DNA from: Algoriphagus chordae
Lineage (GTDB): Bacteria > Bacteroidota > Bacteroidia > Cytophagales > Cyclobacteriaceae
NCBI RefSeq assembly: GCF_003254055.1
Contig: NZ_QKZT01000020.1
Span: 1-38,595 of the forward strand
DNA: 38,595 nucleotides
Reading direction: 5' to 3'
The notes under the pieces were generated by a model. That model was not told where the DNA came from and made no database searches. It was given only the letters and a program-made list of their open reading frames with translations. Shown here piece after piece: positions 8,402-16,109 of this stretch (its first letter is position 1; each line of letters opens with the position of its first letter). A program made the translations under genes and the position numbers.

Positions 8402-9385
8402 TTAGATCAATACTTTTTCCAATTCGGTAATGTTTTCGCTTACCCAATCCTCGTTATAAATTGTATCTAGATACCGCTCTCCACGGTCACACAAAATCAT
8501 TGCAATGGTAGATCCACTAGGCACGGAGGCTGCGAATTTTTGCACTGCGTGGGTAACTGCACCTGAAGAGCCACCACATAAAATCGCCTCTGTATTTATC
8601 AGTCTATGACAGCCCTCCACACATTCTGCGTCACTTACGTGAACGACGTTAAAAATCGATTCTCTCTTTAGGAATTGAGATTCCCTTCCAGCTCCATGCC
8701 CTGGGATTTTTCGTTCTCCGGCAGGCGTGCCGAAAATCACACTACCTACAGCATCTACTGCTACAATCTTTGTGTTTAGTTTGTTCGTTTTGATATAATC
8801 TGCGCATCCCATGAGCGTGCCACAGGTACTGGTGGCTGCGAAAAGATAGTCAGGAGCGTATCCTAGATCCTTCACTATTTCATGCATAGTTTGCTTGTGA
8901 GCAATAGGGTTTTGAGTGTTTCCATATTGATTTGTCCAAAAACTTCTAGGATTGGAATCCAATATCTCCTGAACCTTATCTAGCCTTGCTTGGAGAAAAC
9001 CTCCTACTTTGGCTGGGGAATTCACATAATTTACTTTACCTCCAAATGCTTTAATGATCTTTACATTCTGTGTGTTGACCATAGGATCCACTACTACTTC
9101 CAGTTTCAATCCGAAATATTTGCAGGTTTGCGCAAGACCGATGGCCATATTTCCCGAGCTGGATTCTACGACTGTGTCTCCTTTTTTTAATAACCCATTT
9201 TCCATTGCATGGGTAATGAGTTGTAGCGCGGTTCTGTCCTTGATGCTTCCACCTGGATTGAAAGCCTCCATTTTAGCATAGATCTTCAACTGAGAATTAG
9301 GATATAATCTGGTCAATCTAAGCAATGGAGTATGTCCGATTGTATCTAGGATTCTGGAAAAGTATGGTTGGTGTGGGTAAGTCAT
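8402..9385 (-). CDS. SbnA-like PLP-dependent synthase (cysteine synthase superfamily)
   Basis: A 327-residue fold-type II PLP enzyme. The cofactor lysine is Lys49 in NPGGSIKDR, the substrate loop is SSSGN at 75-79, the phosphate-binding loop is CGGSSGA near 270, and the end carries DRGERYLDTIYNEDW. Several stretches follow SbnA of staphyloferrin B rather than CysK/CysM: KIIKAFGGKV, the WTNQYGN region, IVAVDAVGSVIFG, ERKIPGHGAGR and the C-terminal DRGxRYLD. SbnA joins O-phosphoserine and glutamate to give N-(2-amino-2-carboxyethyl)-glutamate, the precursor of 2,3-diaminopropionate. A similar beta-replacement is the best guess here. No SbnB-type dehydrogenase is adjacent; an FAD enzyme takes that place. 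A plain cysteine synthase is the main alternative. Confidence 0.82.
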   Translation of the reverse strand: MTYPHQPYFSRILDTIGHTPLLRLTRLYPNSQLKIYAKMEAFNPGGSIKDRTALQLITHAMENGLLKKGDTVVESSSGNMAIGLAQTCKYFGLKLEVVVDPMVNTQNVKIIKAFGGKVNYVNSPAKVGGFLQARLDKVQEILDSNPRSFWTNQYGNTQNPIAHKQTMHEIVKDLGYAPDYLFAATSTCGTLMGCADYIKTNKLNTKIVAVDAVGSVIFGTPAGERKIPGHGAGRESQFLKRESIFNVVHVSDAECVEGCHRLINTEAILCGGSSGAVTHAVQKFAASVPSGSTIAMILCDRGERYLDTIYNEDWVSENITELEKVLI

Positions 9386-9437
9386 AGTTGGTTTAGTTAG
9401 TGGTCTGAGGATTTTGTAAAGTGGTTTGTGAGCTGGT

Positions 9438-9764
9438 TTAGGCCATTACTAACCTTAATTCCTCAATGCAGTTATTGCATGAGTCGACACAGCGCTGACA
9501 ATATTCATTGTTGTGCTTTTCACATTCAAGGACGCATTTATGGCAGGCATCTACACAGGCGTACATCATCTTTCCACGATCCAATCGAGCAGCTTCACAT
9601 GCAGCTAGACAGTCAGCACATGCGCCAATGCAGAGCTGACAGAGTTCAATGCATTTCTCCATTCCACTTGTGCTCTTATGAGCCTGAACAAACCTCTGGC
9701 AATCCACGATGCATTTTTCCAGTGCTATAGTGCAATCGCTTTTCATGGGGGTCAAACTAGTCAT
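9438..9764 (-). CDS. Cys-rich four-helix bundle copper-binding protein (Csp/DUF326-like)
   Basis: A 108-residue protein with 17 cysteines, mostly in CxxxC and CxxC spacing along predicted helices (for example CIELCQLCIGACADCLAAC and CVDACHKCVLEC). This pattern is typical of the DUF326/Csp copper-storage family, in which Cys-lined helices hold Cu(I) inside a four-helix bundle. There is no signal peptide, so it would be a cytosolic (Csp3-like) form. A second start at Met7 is possible. It lies 52 nt upstream of the SbnA-like gene on the same strand, so a common transcript is plausible. No copper ATPase or CueR-type regulator is seen nearby. Confidence 0.85.
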   Translation of the reverse strand: MTSLTPMKSDCTIALEKCIVDCQRFVQAHKSTSGMEKCIELCQLCIGACADCLAACEAARLDRGKMMYACVDACHKCVLECEKHNNEYCQRCVDSCNNCIEELRLVMA

Positions 9765-9967
9765 CTGAGTTAGGGTTAATTTTTCCGATCAAAATCCAAA
9801 TTATTAGCCAATTATGGCGATGGTACTTTTCCTGCCTTAGGAACTATTAAACTGAGATAAATTCAGATTGAGCGTCATCACTGACTATTATCTCAAGGAA
9901 TTAAATTCTCATTATGTAGAAGACAAACCTAAATTGTGATTCGTGATCCAATTGGAGGTTAAGTCTT

Positions 9968-10660
9968 TCAGCAAGCAATATCTCCGCTGGATGTTTGTAG
10001 ATTGCGTAAAGGGATGTCTGAAGTTTTGATCTCAGTTTTTACACCTTTTGCTTCAAAGAGACTACGTAGCGTTCTCTCATAAAATCTGGTGTTTGTGTTC
10101 CAAGCCTTCGTCTCCTTATCAATTTTAAGGCATTCAATAGTACTCAGAAACTGGCAGGAGATCAGTTTTATGATCCATTCAAAATCCATAGTCTTGATTC
10201 TTCCTAAACTCACCTTCTTTCCTAGGTGTTTTGCCCAAGTGGCAGTGAAAACCACGTCTTCGGAGAAGATGTTTTCACATATTTCGTCATTTGCTCTTTT
10301 GGCAGGATTTCTCCAAAGTTCTACTTCAGTGAAATACTGCCCATGCTTGAGTATGAAGTGCTCAACTATTTCAGATAAACTATGCTTTCTGTTATATGAT
10401 GCTGTAGGAGTGTAGTAGAAATTGTCAAAGCAAAGTTCAAGATGAAAATTCTCCGCCAAAGTAGGAACTAACCAATCATACCATCTCAAGCCTTTCTTGG
10501 TATTAAACTTTGCGCAGTTTATACCTAGGGTCAGAGAAGAGATACCTTCAGACTTTAATCTTTCTATTTCTTGATTTACATGTTTCTTACTTCTCACCGG
10601 AAACCAAGTCACGCCTTTCGGCGATGAAGGTGTTTGAGTATTTATTGAGTATGAATCCAT
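9968..10660 (-). CDS. Short glycoside-hydrolase-like TIM-barrel protein, probably non-catalytic
   Basis: A 230-residue soluble protein. Residues ~15-150 follow the N-terminal half of a clan-A-like glycosidase barrel of the kind found with CDP-paratose-epimerase-like proteins. The marks are LRWYDWLVPTLAENFHLELC, then a strand with YYTPTASYNRKHSLSEIVEH, then FTEVELWRNPAKRAND, then WAKHLGKKVSLGRI. Where the family usually has ELWNEP, with the acid/base glutamate, this protein reads ELWRNP, so that glutamate is missing. The protein also ends well short of a full barrel; the C-terminal part (residues ~150-230) is unfamiliar. It may be a pseudo-enzyme or binding protein. It stands alone, with ~200 nt on its left and ~360 nt on its right. 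The family assignment is from memory of motifs and is moderate. Confidence 0.5.
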   Translation of the reverse strand: MDSYSINTQTPSSPKGVTWFPVRSKKHVNQEIERLKSEGISSLTLGINCAKFNTKKGLRWYDWLVPTLAENFHLELCFDNFYYTPTASYNRKHSLSEIVEHFILKHGQYFTEVELWRNPAKRANDEICENIFSEDVVFTATWAKHLGKKVSLGRIKTMDFEWIIKLISCQFLSTIECLKIDKETKAWNTNTRFYERTLRSLFEAKGVKTEIKTSDIPLRNLQTSSGDIAC

Positions 10661-11024
10661 ATTCTTAAAAATTTAAGAGTTAAGAGTGTTTCTTTCCACC
10701 ATCACAGAGGTGGATGTTAAGAATCATTTCCAAAAAAGTAACCAAAAACAAAAAGCCTTTTGAAACGCTTTAAAACACAGTTCACACATTTAGTGGTGAA
10801 TAATCAGAGACTTATTTTTCTCAATTTGTGGACTTGATTTGGGGAATTATACCTGAGATAATTTCTCAATGGAATTTTATTGAAAGGACAGACTTCCTTT
10901 GACTACTTCTTACAACACTATCAATCTGTGATAAGAAATTAATTCCTGTTGGGATGGTTTTTAGAGCATGCTTGTAGAAAACTCTGCATAAAACAGGGAG
11001 GAATCACCCCAACAGAATAGGAAG
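10661..11024. other. Gene-free stretch between the barrel-like gene and surE
   Basis: About 360 nt, AT-rich, without a convincing gene on either strand. The only structure I can support is the long inverted repeat at 10942-11018, just past the surE stop. The stretch must also hold the promoter of the barrel-like gene, but no clear TAnnTTTG box on that strand is visible. Confidence 0.6.
10942..11018 (-). repeat. Inverted repeat downstream of surE
   Basis: The arms ATTCCTGTTGGGATG (10942-10956) and CACCCCAACAGAAT (11005-11018) are near-perfect reverse complements, separated by about 48 nt. It begins 6 nt after the surE stop on the surE strand, so it could fold in the 3' end of that transcript. 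It lacks a T-tract directly after the stem, so it is not a standard intrinsic terminator. Confidence 0.6.
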
Positions 11025-11759
11025 TTACTTCTTGAAAATATTCATTCCTGAAAGTTTCACGAGCTGAGATTCGTCTGTCAAATCCAGTCGTAATGGAGTC
11101 AATGAAACCAAATTGTTCTCTATGGCATAGCGATCTGTCCCTTCCTCCGCTTCCTCCAATGGCACCACCGTAAACCAAAAATGTTTTCTTCCCATAGGAT
11201 CTTCAGAAGGTTTGACCAGTCCATCATATTGGCGTACTGACTGACGTGTCCAGGTGATTCCCTTAGGGGAGAAAGGAAAGTTTACATTCACTAATTTGGG
11301 GCCTTCCTGGCCGAGAAGATAGGAGATTACTTCTCTTGCGTAGGGTCTGATATGAGTGAAGTTATACTCTTCTTTTTGTGTAGGTGTACTCAGAGCAATT
11401 CCTTTTATTCCGAGCAATGCGGCTTGTTTTGCTCCTGCAAGCGTACCAGAATGCCACATGGAATTACCCAGATTTGGACCTAGGTTAATTCCCGAAAGTA
11501 CAGCATCTACTTTTTCCCAGTGAAAGCTTCCCAGAGAAACACAGTCGGCAGGAGTTCCATTTACCCGATAAGCGTCGAAATCTCCAATCTTCGTTTTGCG
11601 ATAGGAAAGAGGTCGGGTCGCCGTGACAGCATGGCCCATGGAGGATTGCTCCACATCGGGAGCGACGATACGTACATCGCCGAATTCTGCAGCTACCTCT
11701 GCCAATTCCAAAATACCAGGGCTATAAACTCCGTCATCATTCGTAATCAAAATATTCAT
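11025..11759 (-). CDS. surE: 5'/3'-nucleotidase SurE
   Basis: A 244-residue nucleotidase that removes phosphate from nucleoside monophosphates and is linked to stress survival. The N-terminus MNILITNDDG carries the metal-binding Asp8-Asp9 pair. The conserved VAPDVEQSSMGHAVT (residues ~32-46) has the metal-site serine, GTPADCV and the SGINLGPNLG loop follow, and the domain-swap region is present. The length is normal. It is divergent from the lipid kinase gene, with 65 nt between the start codons. In many proteobacteria surE pairs with pcm, but no such neighbour is present here. Confidence 0.96.
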   Translation of the reverse strand: MNILITNDDGVYSPGILELAEVAAEFGDVRIVAPDVEQSSMGHAVTATRPLSYRKTKIGDFDAYRVNGTPADCVSLGSFHWEKVDAVLSGINLGPNLGNSMWHSGTLAGAKQAALLGIKGIALSTPTQKEEYNFTHIRPYAREVISYLLGQEGPKLVNVNFPFSPKGITWTRQSVRQYDGLVKPSEDPMGRKHFWFTVVPLEEAEEGTDRYAIENNLVSLTPLRLDLTDESQLVKLSGMNIFKK

Positions 11760-11824
11760 GGTTAGTTAGTTTGGTTTCCTTTTAGCATGCAAATAGCAAG
11801 CAGAACTTTTATAGCTAAAAACTC

Positions 11825-12715
11825 ATGAAGATCATATTAGTCTATAACCCATCTGCCGGAAACGAGGATTTTCCGCTGACCAAGATTATTAAATCTCTTG
11901 AAAAACAAGGGGCGAGCATCCTTGCTCAAAACTGTAAGGAAGATAATTACCAAAAAGTATTTGAGCTTAGTTACGATCTGATCATGATCGCTGGGGGAGA
12001 TGGAACAGTAGAGAAAATCCTGTTGGAACTTCGAGATATCAAATGTCCAATAGCGATACTTCCTTTTGGTAACGCCAATAATATAGCTGGAAGTCTGGAT
12101 CTGACTGATTACTATAAGAAGATCGTCGATCAATTCGAAAATGAAGATTTTCAGTACCTCAGTATAGGGGAGTATAAGACTGAAGAAGATAGGGGTTGGT
12201 TTGTGGAAGGTATTGGCTGGGGGATTTTTACAGCTTTGCTGCTCCAGATAGATAGGGGTAAAAGGCTGATAGGCGACGAGGATTCAAAAGTTGATTTTGG
12301 TATCAAAAACCTGATTAAGTTAGAGAAAGAACTTCCTGTTCACAACTATAAAATCAAACTAGACAAACATGATTATTCAGGTGAATATGTCTGGATAGAA
12401 ATCATGAATACCAAGCAACTTGGGCCCCAACTTGAACTTGCGCCCTCAGCAGATCATAGTGACGATTATTTGGATGTAATGCTGGTAAAAGAAAATCAGA
12501 AAGACGAGCTCAAAGCGTTTTTGAAAGCTCAGAAGAAAGGGAAGGTTTCTAGTCCATTCGAAACTATCAAAGCAAAGAAAATCAAAATCAGCACTTACCT
12601 GCCTTTTCATGTAGATGATGAGTTGTTTGAGCATAGGACACTTTATGAAAAAACAGCCCCTACGGTGAAGATTTCTTTAGCAAAGCATCAATTGAAGATT
12701 CTAAGAAACGACTAA
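11825..12715 (+). CDS. Diacylglycerol kinase family lipid kinase (DAGK_cat)
   Basis: A 296-residue soluble kinase of the DAGK catalytic family (YegS/DgkB-like), which phosphorylates a lipid alcohol with ATP at the inner face of the membrane. The opening KIILVYNPSAGNEDF and the nucleotide loop AGGDGTVEKIL (Gly57-Asp59-Thr61) are diagnostic, followed by PFGNANNIAGSL and a GIGWGIFTALL segment. The C-terminal DGKAVG-like part is shorter and charged. The stop lies 18 nt before ku, suggesting one transcript kinase-ku-ligD. A functional link to DNA repair is not obvious. The lipid substrate (diacylglycerol, sphingosine or other) cannot be read from the sequence. Confidence 0.88.
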   Translation: MKIILVYNPSAGNEDFPLTKIIKSLEKQGASILAQNCKEDNYQKVFELSYDLIMIAGGDGTVEKILLELRDIKCPIAILPFGNANNIAGSLDLTDYYKKIVDQFENEDFQYLSIGEYKTEEDRGWFVEGIGWGIFTALLLQIDRGKRLIGDEDSKVDFGIKNLIKLEKELPVHNYKIKLDKHDYSGEYVWIEIMNTKQLGPQLELAPSADHSDDYLDVMLVKENQKDELKAFLKAQKKGKVSSPFETIKAKKIKISTYLPFHVDDELFEHRTLYEKTAPTVKISLAKHQLKILRND

Positions 12716-12733
12716 TCCTAAAGAGAAGAAATT

Positions 12734-13504
12734 ATGAAATCAATCTGGAATGGCACTCTGGGTTTCGGCCTGGTAAATATCCCTATCAAAATGTATTCAG
12801 CTTCCGAAGATCGACGCATAGACCTGGATATGCTGGATTCAAAAGATCACGAGCGCATTAGATATCAGCGAGTAAATGAGAAATCCGGGAAGGAAGTGGA
12901 GTGGAAAGATATTGTGAAAGGATATAAAATGGATGATAAGTACATCATCCTGGAGGATGAGGACTTTGAGCAGGCCAATGCCAAAAAAAGCAAAGTTGTG
13001 GAGATAGAGGCTTTTGTGAATGAGGTGGATGTGGCTGATATGCTTTTCAAAAAACCATATTTTCTAGAGCCCCAGAAGGAAGGTGGAAAAGCCTACAATT
13101 TATTGCGGGATGCCTTGAAGAAGACCAAAAAGCTTGGTCTGGCTACTTTCGTTATGCGTCAAAAAGAGAACCTATGCCTAATAGGAATCTATAAGGATGC
13201 TTTGGTACTTCATGTCATTCGATTTTCGGATGAAATACGAAGCCCCACTGACCTGAAAATCTCAAGCTCCAAAGTCACCAAAAAAGAGATGGATATGGCT
13301 GAATCGCTCATAGAGCAATACAGCGAGAAATTTGATCTTTCTAAGTATAAGGATCAGTACAACGAACAGTTGATGAAGGTGATCAAAGCAAAATCTAAAG
13401 GAAAGAAAGCGGTGGTTAAGAAATTTGTACCTGAAAACACCCCTACCAAAGATCTTATGGCTCAATTAAAAGCAAGTTTGGAAAAGCGTAAAAAAGCATC
13501 CTAA
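12734..13504 (+). CDS. ku: Non-homologous end-joining protein Ku
   Basis: A 256-residue bacterial Ku. The opening MKSIWNGTLGFGLVNIPIKM is the family signature, followed by the beta-barrel core with RYQRVNEKSGKEVEWKDIVKGY and the ring/bridge region to about residue 200. The C-terminus is short and basic (KAKSKGKKAVVKKF), as in Ku proteins that bind DNA ends and recruit LigD. An AAGAGAAG lies shortly before the ATG. Its stop overlaps the ligD start by one base (TAATG), which points to translational coupling of the two NHEJ proteins. Confidence 0.97.
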   Translation: MKSIWNGTLGFGLVNIPIKMYSASEDRRIDLDMLDSKDHERIRYQRVNEKSGKEVEWKDIVKGYKMDDKYIILEDEDFEQANAKKSKVVEIEAFVNEVDVADMLFKKPYFLEPQKEGGKAYNLLRDALKKTKKLGLATFVMRQKENLCLIGIYKDALVLHVIRFSDEIRSPTDLKISSSKVTKKEMDMAESLIEQYSEKFDLSKYKDQYNEQLMKVIKAKSKGKKAVVKKFVPENTPTKDLMAQLKASLEKRKKAS

Positions 13505-15927
13505 TGGCTCTCGAGGAATACAATAAGAAACGGGATTTCAACAAGACAAATGAACCTCGTGGAGATATTGGACTCCAAACGGGTGAACTCCGATTTGTAG
13601 TCCAACGCCATGATGCGAGCCACCTGCATTTTGATCTCAGGCTAGAAATTGACGGCGTTCTCAAAAGTTGGGCAGTTCCGAAAGGTCCGTCTTTGAATCC
13701 TAATGATAAAAGATTGGCAGTTGAGACTGAAGATCATCCGATGAAGTACCTGGATTTTCATGGCACTATCCCCAAAGGGAATTATGGAGCCGGAGAGATG
13801 ACGATTTGGGATACCGGCACCTATTCGCCAGTTTCTGACGAGAAAAAATCACTCTCCAAAATGTATCAGAATGGTGATCTGAAAATCACTTTTTTTGGAA
13901 CAAAGCTTCAAGGGGATTTTGCTTTAGTGAAGACCAAGTTTGAAGGGAAAAAGCCTAACTGGCTTTTGATCAAAAAGAAGGACGAATTTGCTACAGATCT
14001 GGATTATGATGCAAACCTGCATTTGGGGGAAGCTGAAGCAACTCATTCTACTCGAGCTCCTGAAGCAATCACGCTCAAGCAGCAAGTTTCCCCTATGCTT
14101 GCTACTACGAGTAAAAACTTGAAATTCCCTTCCTCCAAAAACTGGCTTTATGAGATCAAATGGGATGGTTATAGGATGATTTGCAACCACTCCAATTCTG
14201 CAACTAGCCTTTATTCCCGCAATGGGATAGACTACTCAGAAATTTATCCAGAATTAATAGACGGGCTGAAGCAGCTTCCTAAACATGCTATTTTGGATGG
14301 AGAAGTTGTAAGTTTGGATAAGGACGGGGTTTCGAGATTTCAATGGCTGCAGCATTTTGCTGATGAGCCAAAAGGTCAGTTGGTGTACGTAGTTTTTGAT
14401 CTACTCTATCTGGATGGGCATAGCATTATCCATTTGAAACTTGAGGAGCGGAAGGAATTATTGGAGGCTCTGGTAGAAGATGTTCCAAAAGTTAGGTACA
14501 GTGAGCATTTGAGAGGTGGAGGAAAAGCATTTTTTGAAGAAGTGAAGAAAAAGGGTTTGGAGGGAATCATCGGCAAAAAAGCAGATTCCCATTACTATCC
14601 TGATGTTCGTTCAGATGACTGGGTCAAATTCAAAACCCAGGAGAGCATAGAAACTGTGATTTGCGGTTACACCAAATCAGAAAACCGACCATTCGGTTCC
14701 TTGATATTGGGTTTGCAGGAGAAAAATGAATTGAAGTATGTAGGGAATTGTGGAACGGGTTTTTCCATTGCACAGCAAAAAGACTTACTCGCGCAGTTTA
14801 AAAAAATCAAACAATCCCAATCACCTTTTCCTGATAAAATAAATCTCAATGGAAGAAAGCCTATCTGGCTTCATTCTGTCATGGTAGCTGAGGTGACTTT
14901 TGCAGAATGGACGGATAATGACAGGCTTCGGCAGCCCGTTTTTAAGGGATTGAGAAATGATAAGCTCCCTCAGCAATTGGAAGCAGAAAGACCAAAAGAT
15001 GCTTTGAAAAGGGATTCCAATTCTGAAAATTCATTGGAAATTGATGGAATTAACGTGCCTGTAAGTAATCTTGAGAAAGCACTCTGGCCAAAAGAAGGAA
15101 TTACCAAGTACGATTTGATTGACTATTATCTTTCGGTTTCAAAATACATTTTGCCTTTTTTGAAGGATCGCCCCCAGAATCTTCATCGCCATCCCAATGG
15201 AATAGACAAGGATGGTTTTTATCAAAAGGATACGCCGGAAGGATATCCGGACTGGATCCAAACAACCTCTGTTTATTCTGAGTCTTCGGAGAAAAATATT
15301 GATTATATGCTTTGTCAAAATGAAGCTACTCTGATCTATATGGCAAATTTGGGCTGTATTGAGATAAATCCATGGAATTCAAGAATTACCTCTCTGGATA
15401 AACCGGATTATATAGTCATAGATCTCGATCCTTCGGACAAAAATGATTTCAAGCAAGTCATAGAAGTTGCGCAAGCTTTTCATCAACTGCTTGAGGAATT
15501 ACAGATTGATGGGTACTGCAAAACTTCTGGCGCAAGTGGACTGCATATCTACATTCCTCTAGAAGCCAACTATACTTTCGAAGAAGGTAGGGACTTTTGT
15601 AAGCTTCTTTGTACGATTATTCAGGAGCAGCATCCCAAACTCACTACGATGGAAAGATCCCTCAAAGCCCGAAAGGGAAGGATTTATCTGGATTATCTTC
15701 AGAATCGTCGCGGTCAGACGCTAGCATCAGCATATTGTGTTCGTCCTAAGCCTGGTGGAACTGTGTCCACACCTTTGCTTTGGAAAGAAGTGAACAGCAA
15801 GTTGGATAAAAATGATTTTACGATTTTCACTATGAAAGATAGATTGAAAAAGTATCCCAGGCTTTTTACAGAAGTCCTGGGGAAAGGTGTGAGCATAGAA
15901 AAAGCTCTGAAATTACTAGAGGGATAG
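13504..15927 (+). CDS. ligD: Multifunctional NHEJ DNA ligase LigD (phosphoesterase-ligase-polymerase)
   Basis: An 807-residue, complete three-domain LigD in the order phosphoesterase, ligase, polymerase (the Pseudomonas order, not the mycobacterial one). The 3'-phosphoesterase is residues ~20-160, with RHDASHLHFDLRLE and HGTIPKGNYGAG. The ATP-dependent ligase spans ~195-500, with adenylated Lys219 in YEIKWDGYRM. The primase-like polymerase covers ~515-800, with PVSNLEKALWPKEGITKYDL and catalytic DLDPSD. It repairs double-strand breaks held by Ku: it trims 3' ends, fills gaps (often with ribonucleotides) and seals. The start overlaps the ku stop by one base. All domain signatures are intact. 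Confidence 0.97.
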   Translation: MALEEYNKKRDFNKTNEPRGDIGLQTGELRFVVQRHDASHLHFDLRLEIDGVLKSWAVPKGPSLNPNDKRLAVETEDHPMKYLDFHGTIPKGNYGAGEMTIWDTGTYSPVSDEKKSLSKMYQNGDLKITFFGTKLQGDFALVKTKFEGKKPNWLLIKKKDEFATDLDYDANLHLGEAEATHSTRAPEAITLKQQVSPMLATTSKNLKFPSSKNWLYEIKWDGYRMICNHSNSATSLYSRNGIDYSEIYPELIDGLKQLPKHAILDGEVVSLDKDGVSRFQWLQHFADEPKGQLVYVVFDLLYLDGHSIIHLKLEERKELLEALVEDVPKVRYSEHLRGGGKAFFEEVKKKGLEGIIGKKADSHYYPDVRSDDWVKFKTQESIETVICGYTKSENRPFGSLILGLQEKNELKYVGNCGTGFSIAQQKDLLAQFKKIKQSQSPFPDKINLNGRKPIWLHSVMVAEVTFAEWTDNDRLRQPVFKGLRNDKLPQQLEAERPKDALKRDSNSENSLEIDGINVPVSNLEKALWPKEGITKYDLIDYYLSVSKYILPFLKDRPQNLHRHPNGIDKDGFYQKDTPEGYPDWIQTTSVYSESSEKNIDYMLCQNEATLIYMANLGCIEINPWNSRITSLDKPDYIVIDLDPSDKNDFKQVIEVAQAFHQLLEELQIDGYCKTSGASGLHIYIPLEANYTFEEGRDFCKLLCTIIQEQHPKLTTMERSLKARKGRIYLDYLQNRRGQTLASAYCVRPKPGGTVSTPLLWKEVNSKLDKNDFTIFTMKDRLKKYPRLFTEVLGKGVSIEKALKLLEG

Positions 15928-15982
15928 GGTCAAACAAACTCCTTTATAGACCCGAACTGGGAATTTTTTTTCACATATGCTT

Positions 15983-16008
15983 AAAGAAAATGCGGTGATT
16001 TTCTTTTC
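15983..16008 (+). terminator. Possible intrinsic terminator after ligD
   Basis: A perfect 9-bp inverted repeat, AAAGAAAAT (15983-15991) and ATTTTCTTT (15998-16006), with loop GCGGTG. The stem is AT-rich and the T-run is part of the right arm, so termination may be weak. It lies 56 nt past the ligD stop. Confidence 0.45.
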
Positions 16009-16052
16009 AAATACCCTTTTGCCTACTTAGAATGGCTTAAAAACCCCATTTC

Positions 16053-16060
16053 TACTTTTG
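16053..16060 (+). promoter_or_regulatory. Possible Bacteroidota -7 box for the PQQ dehydrogenase-like gene
   Basis: TACTTTTG matches the Bacteroidota -7 consensus TAnnTTTG and lies 49 nt before the chosen ATG at 16110. A good -33 TTG at the right distance is not seen, so this rests on one box only. Confidence 0.4.
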
Positions 16061-16109
16061 GCTTTATGATTGATCTTTTTCTGGATTGGGAATCAAATAT
16101 CAACCTATT

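Noticed and set aside
9428..9730. 100-codon plus-strand reading opposite the Cys-rich protein
   Set aside because: It is the antisense of the Cys-rich gene, whose regular CxxxC pattern is clearly the real product.
10939..11178. 79-codon minus-strand reading overlapping the 3' end of surE
   Set aside because: It lies in another frame of surE for most of its length and then runs through the inverted repeat; no start signal or family resemblance.
16086..16109. TTG start eight codons upstream for the PQQ dehydrogenase-like protein
   Set aside because: It would place polar residues in front of a well-formed lipoprotein signal peptide; the ATG at 16110 is preferred.
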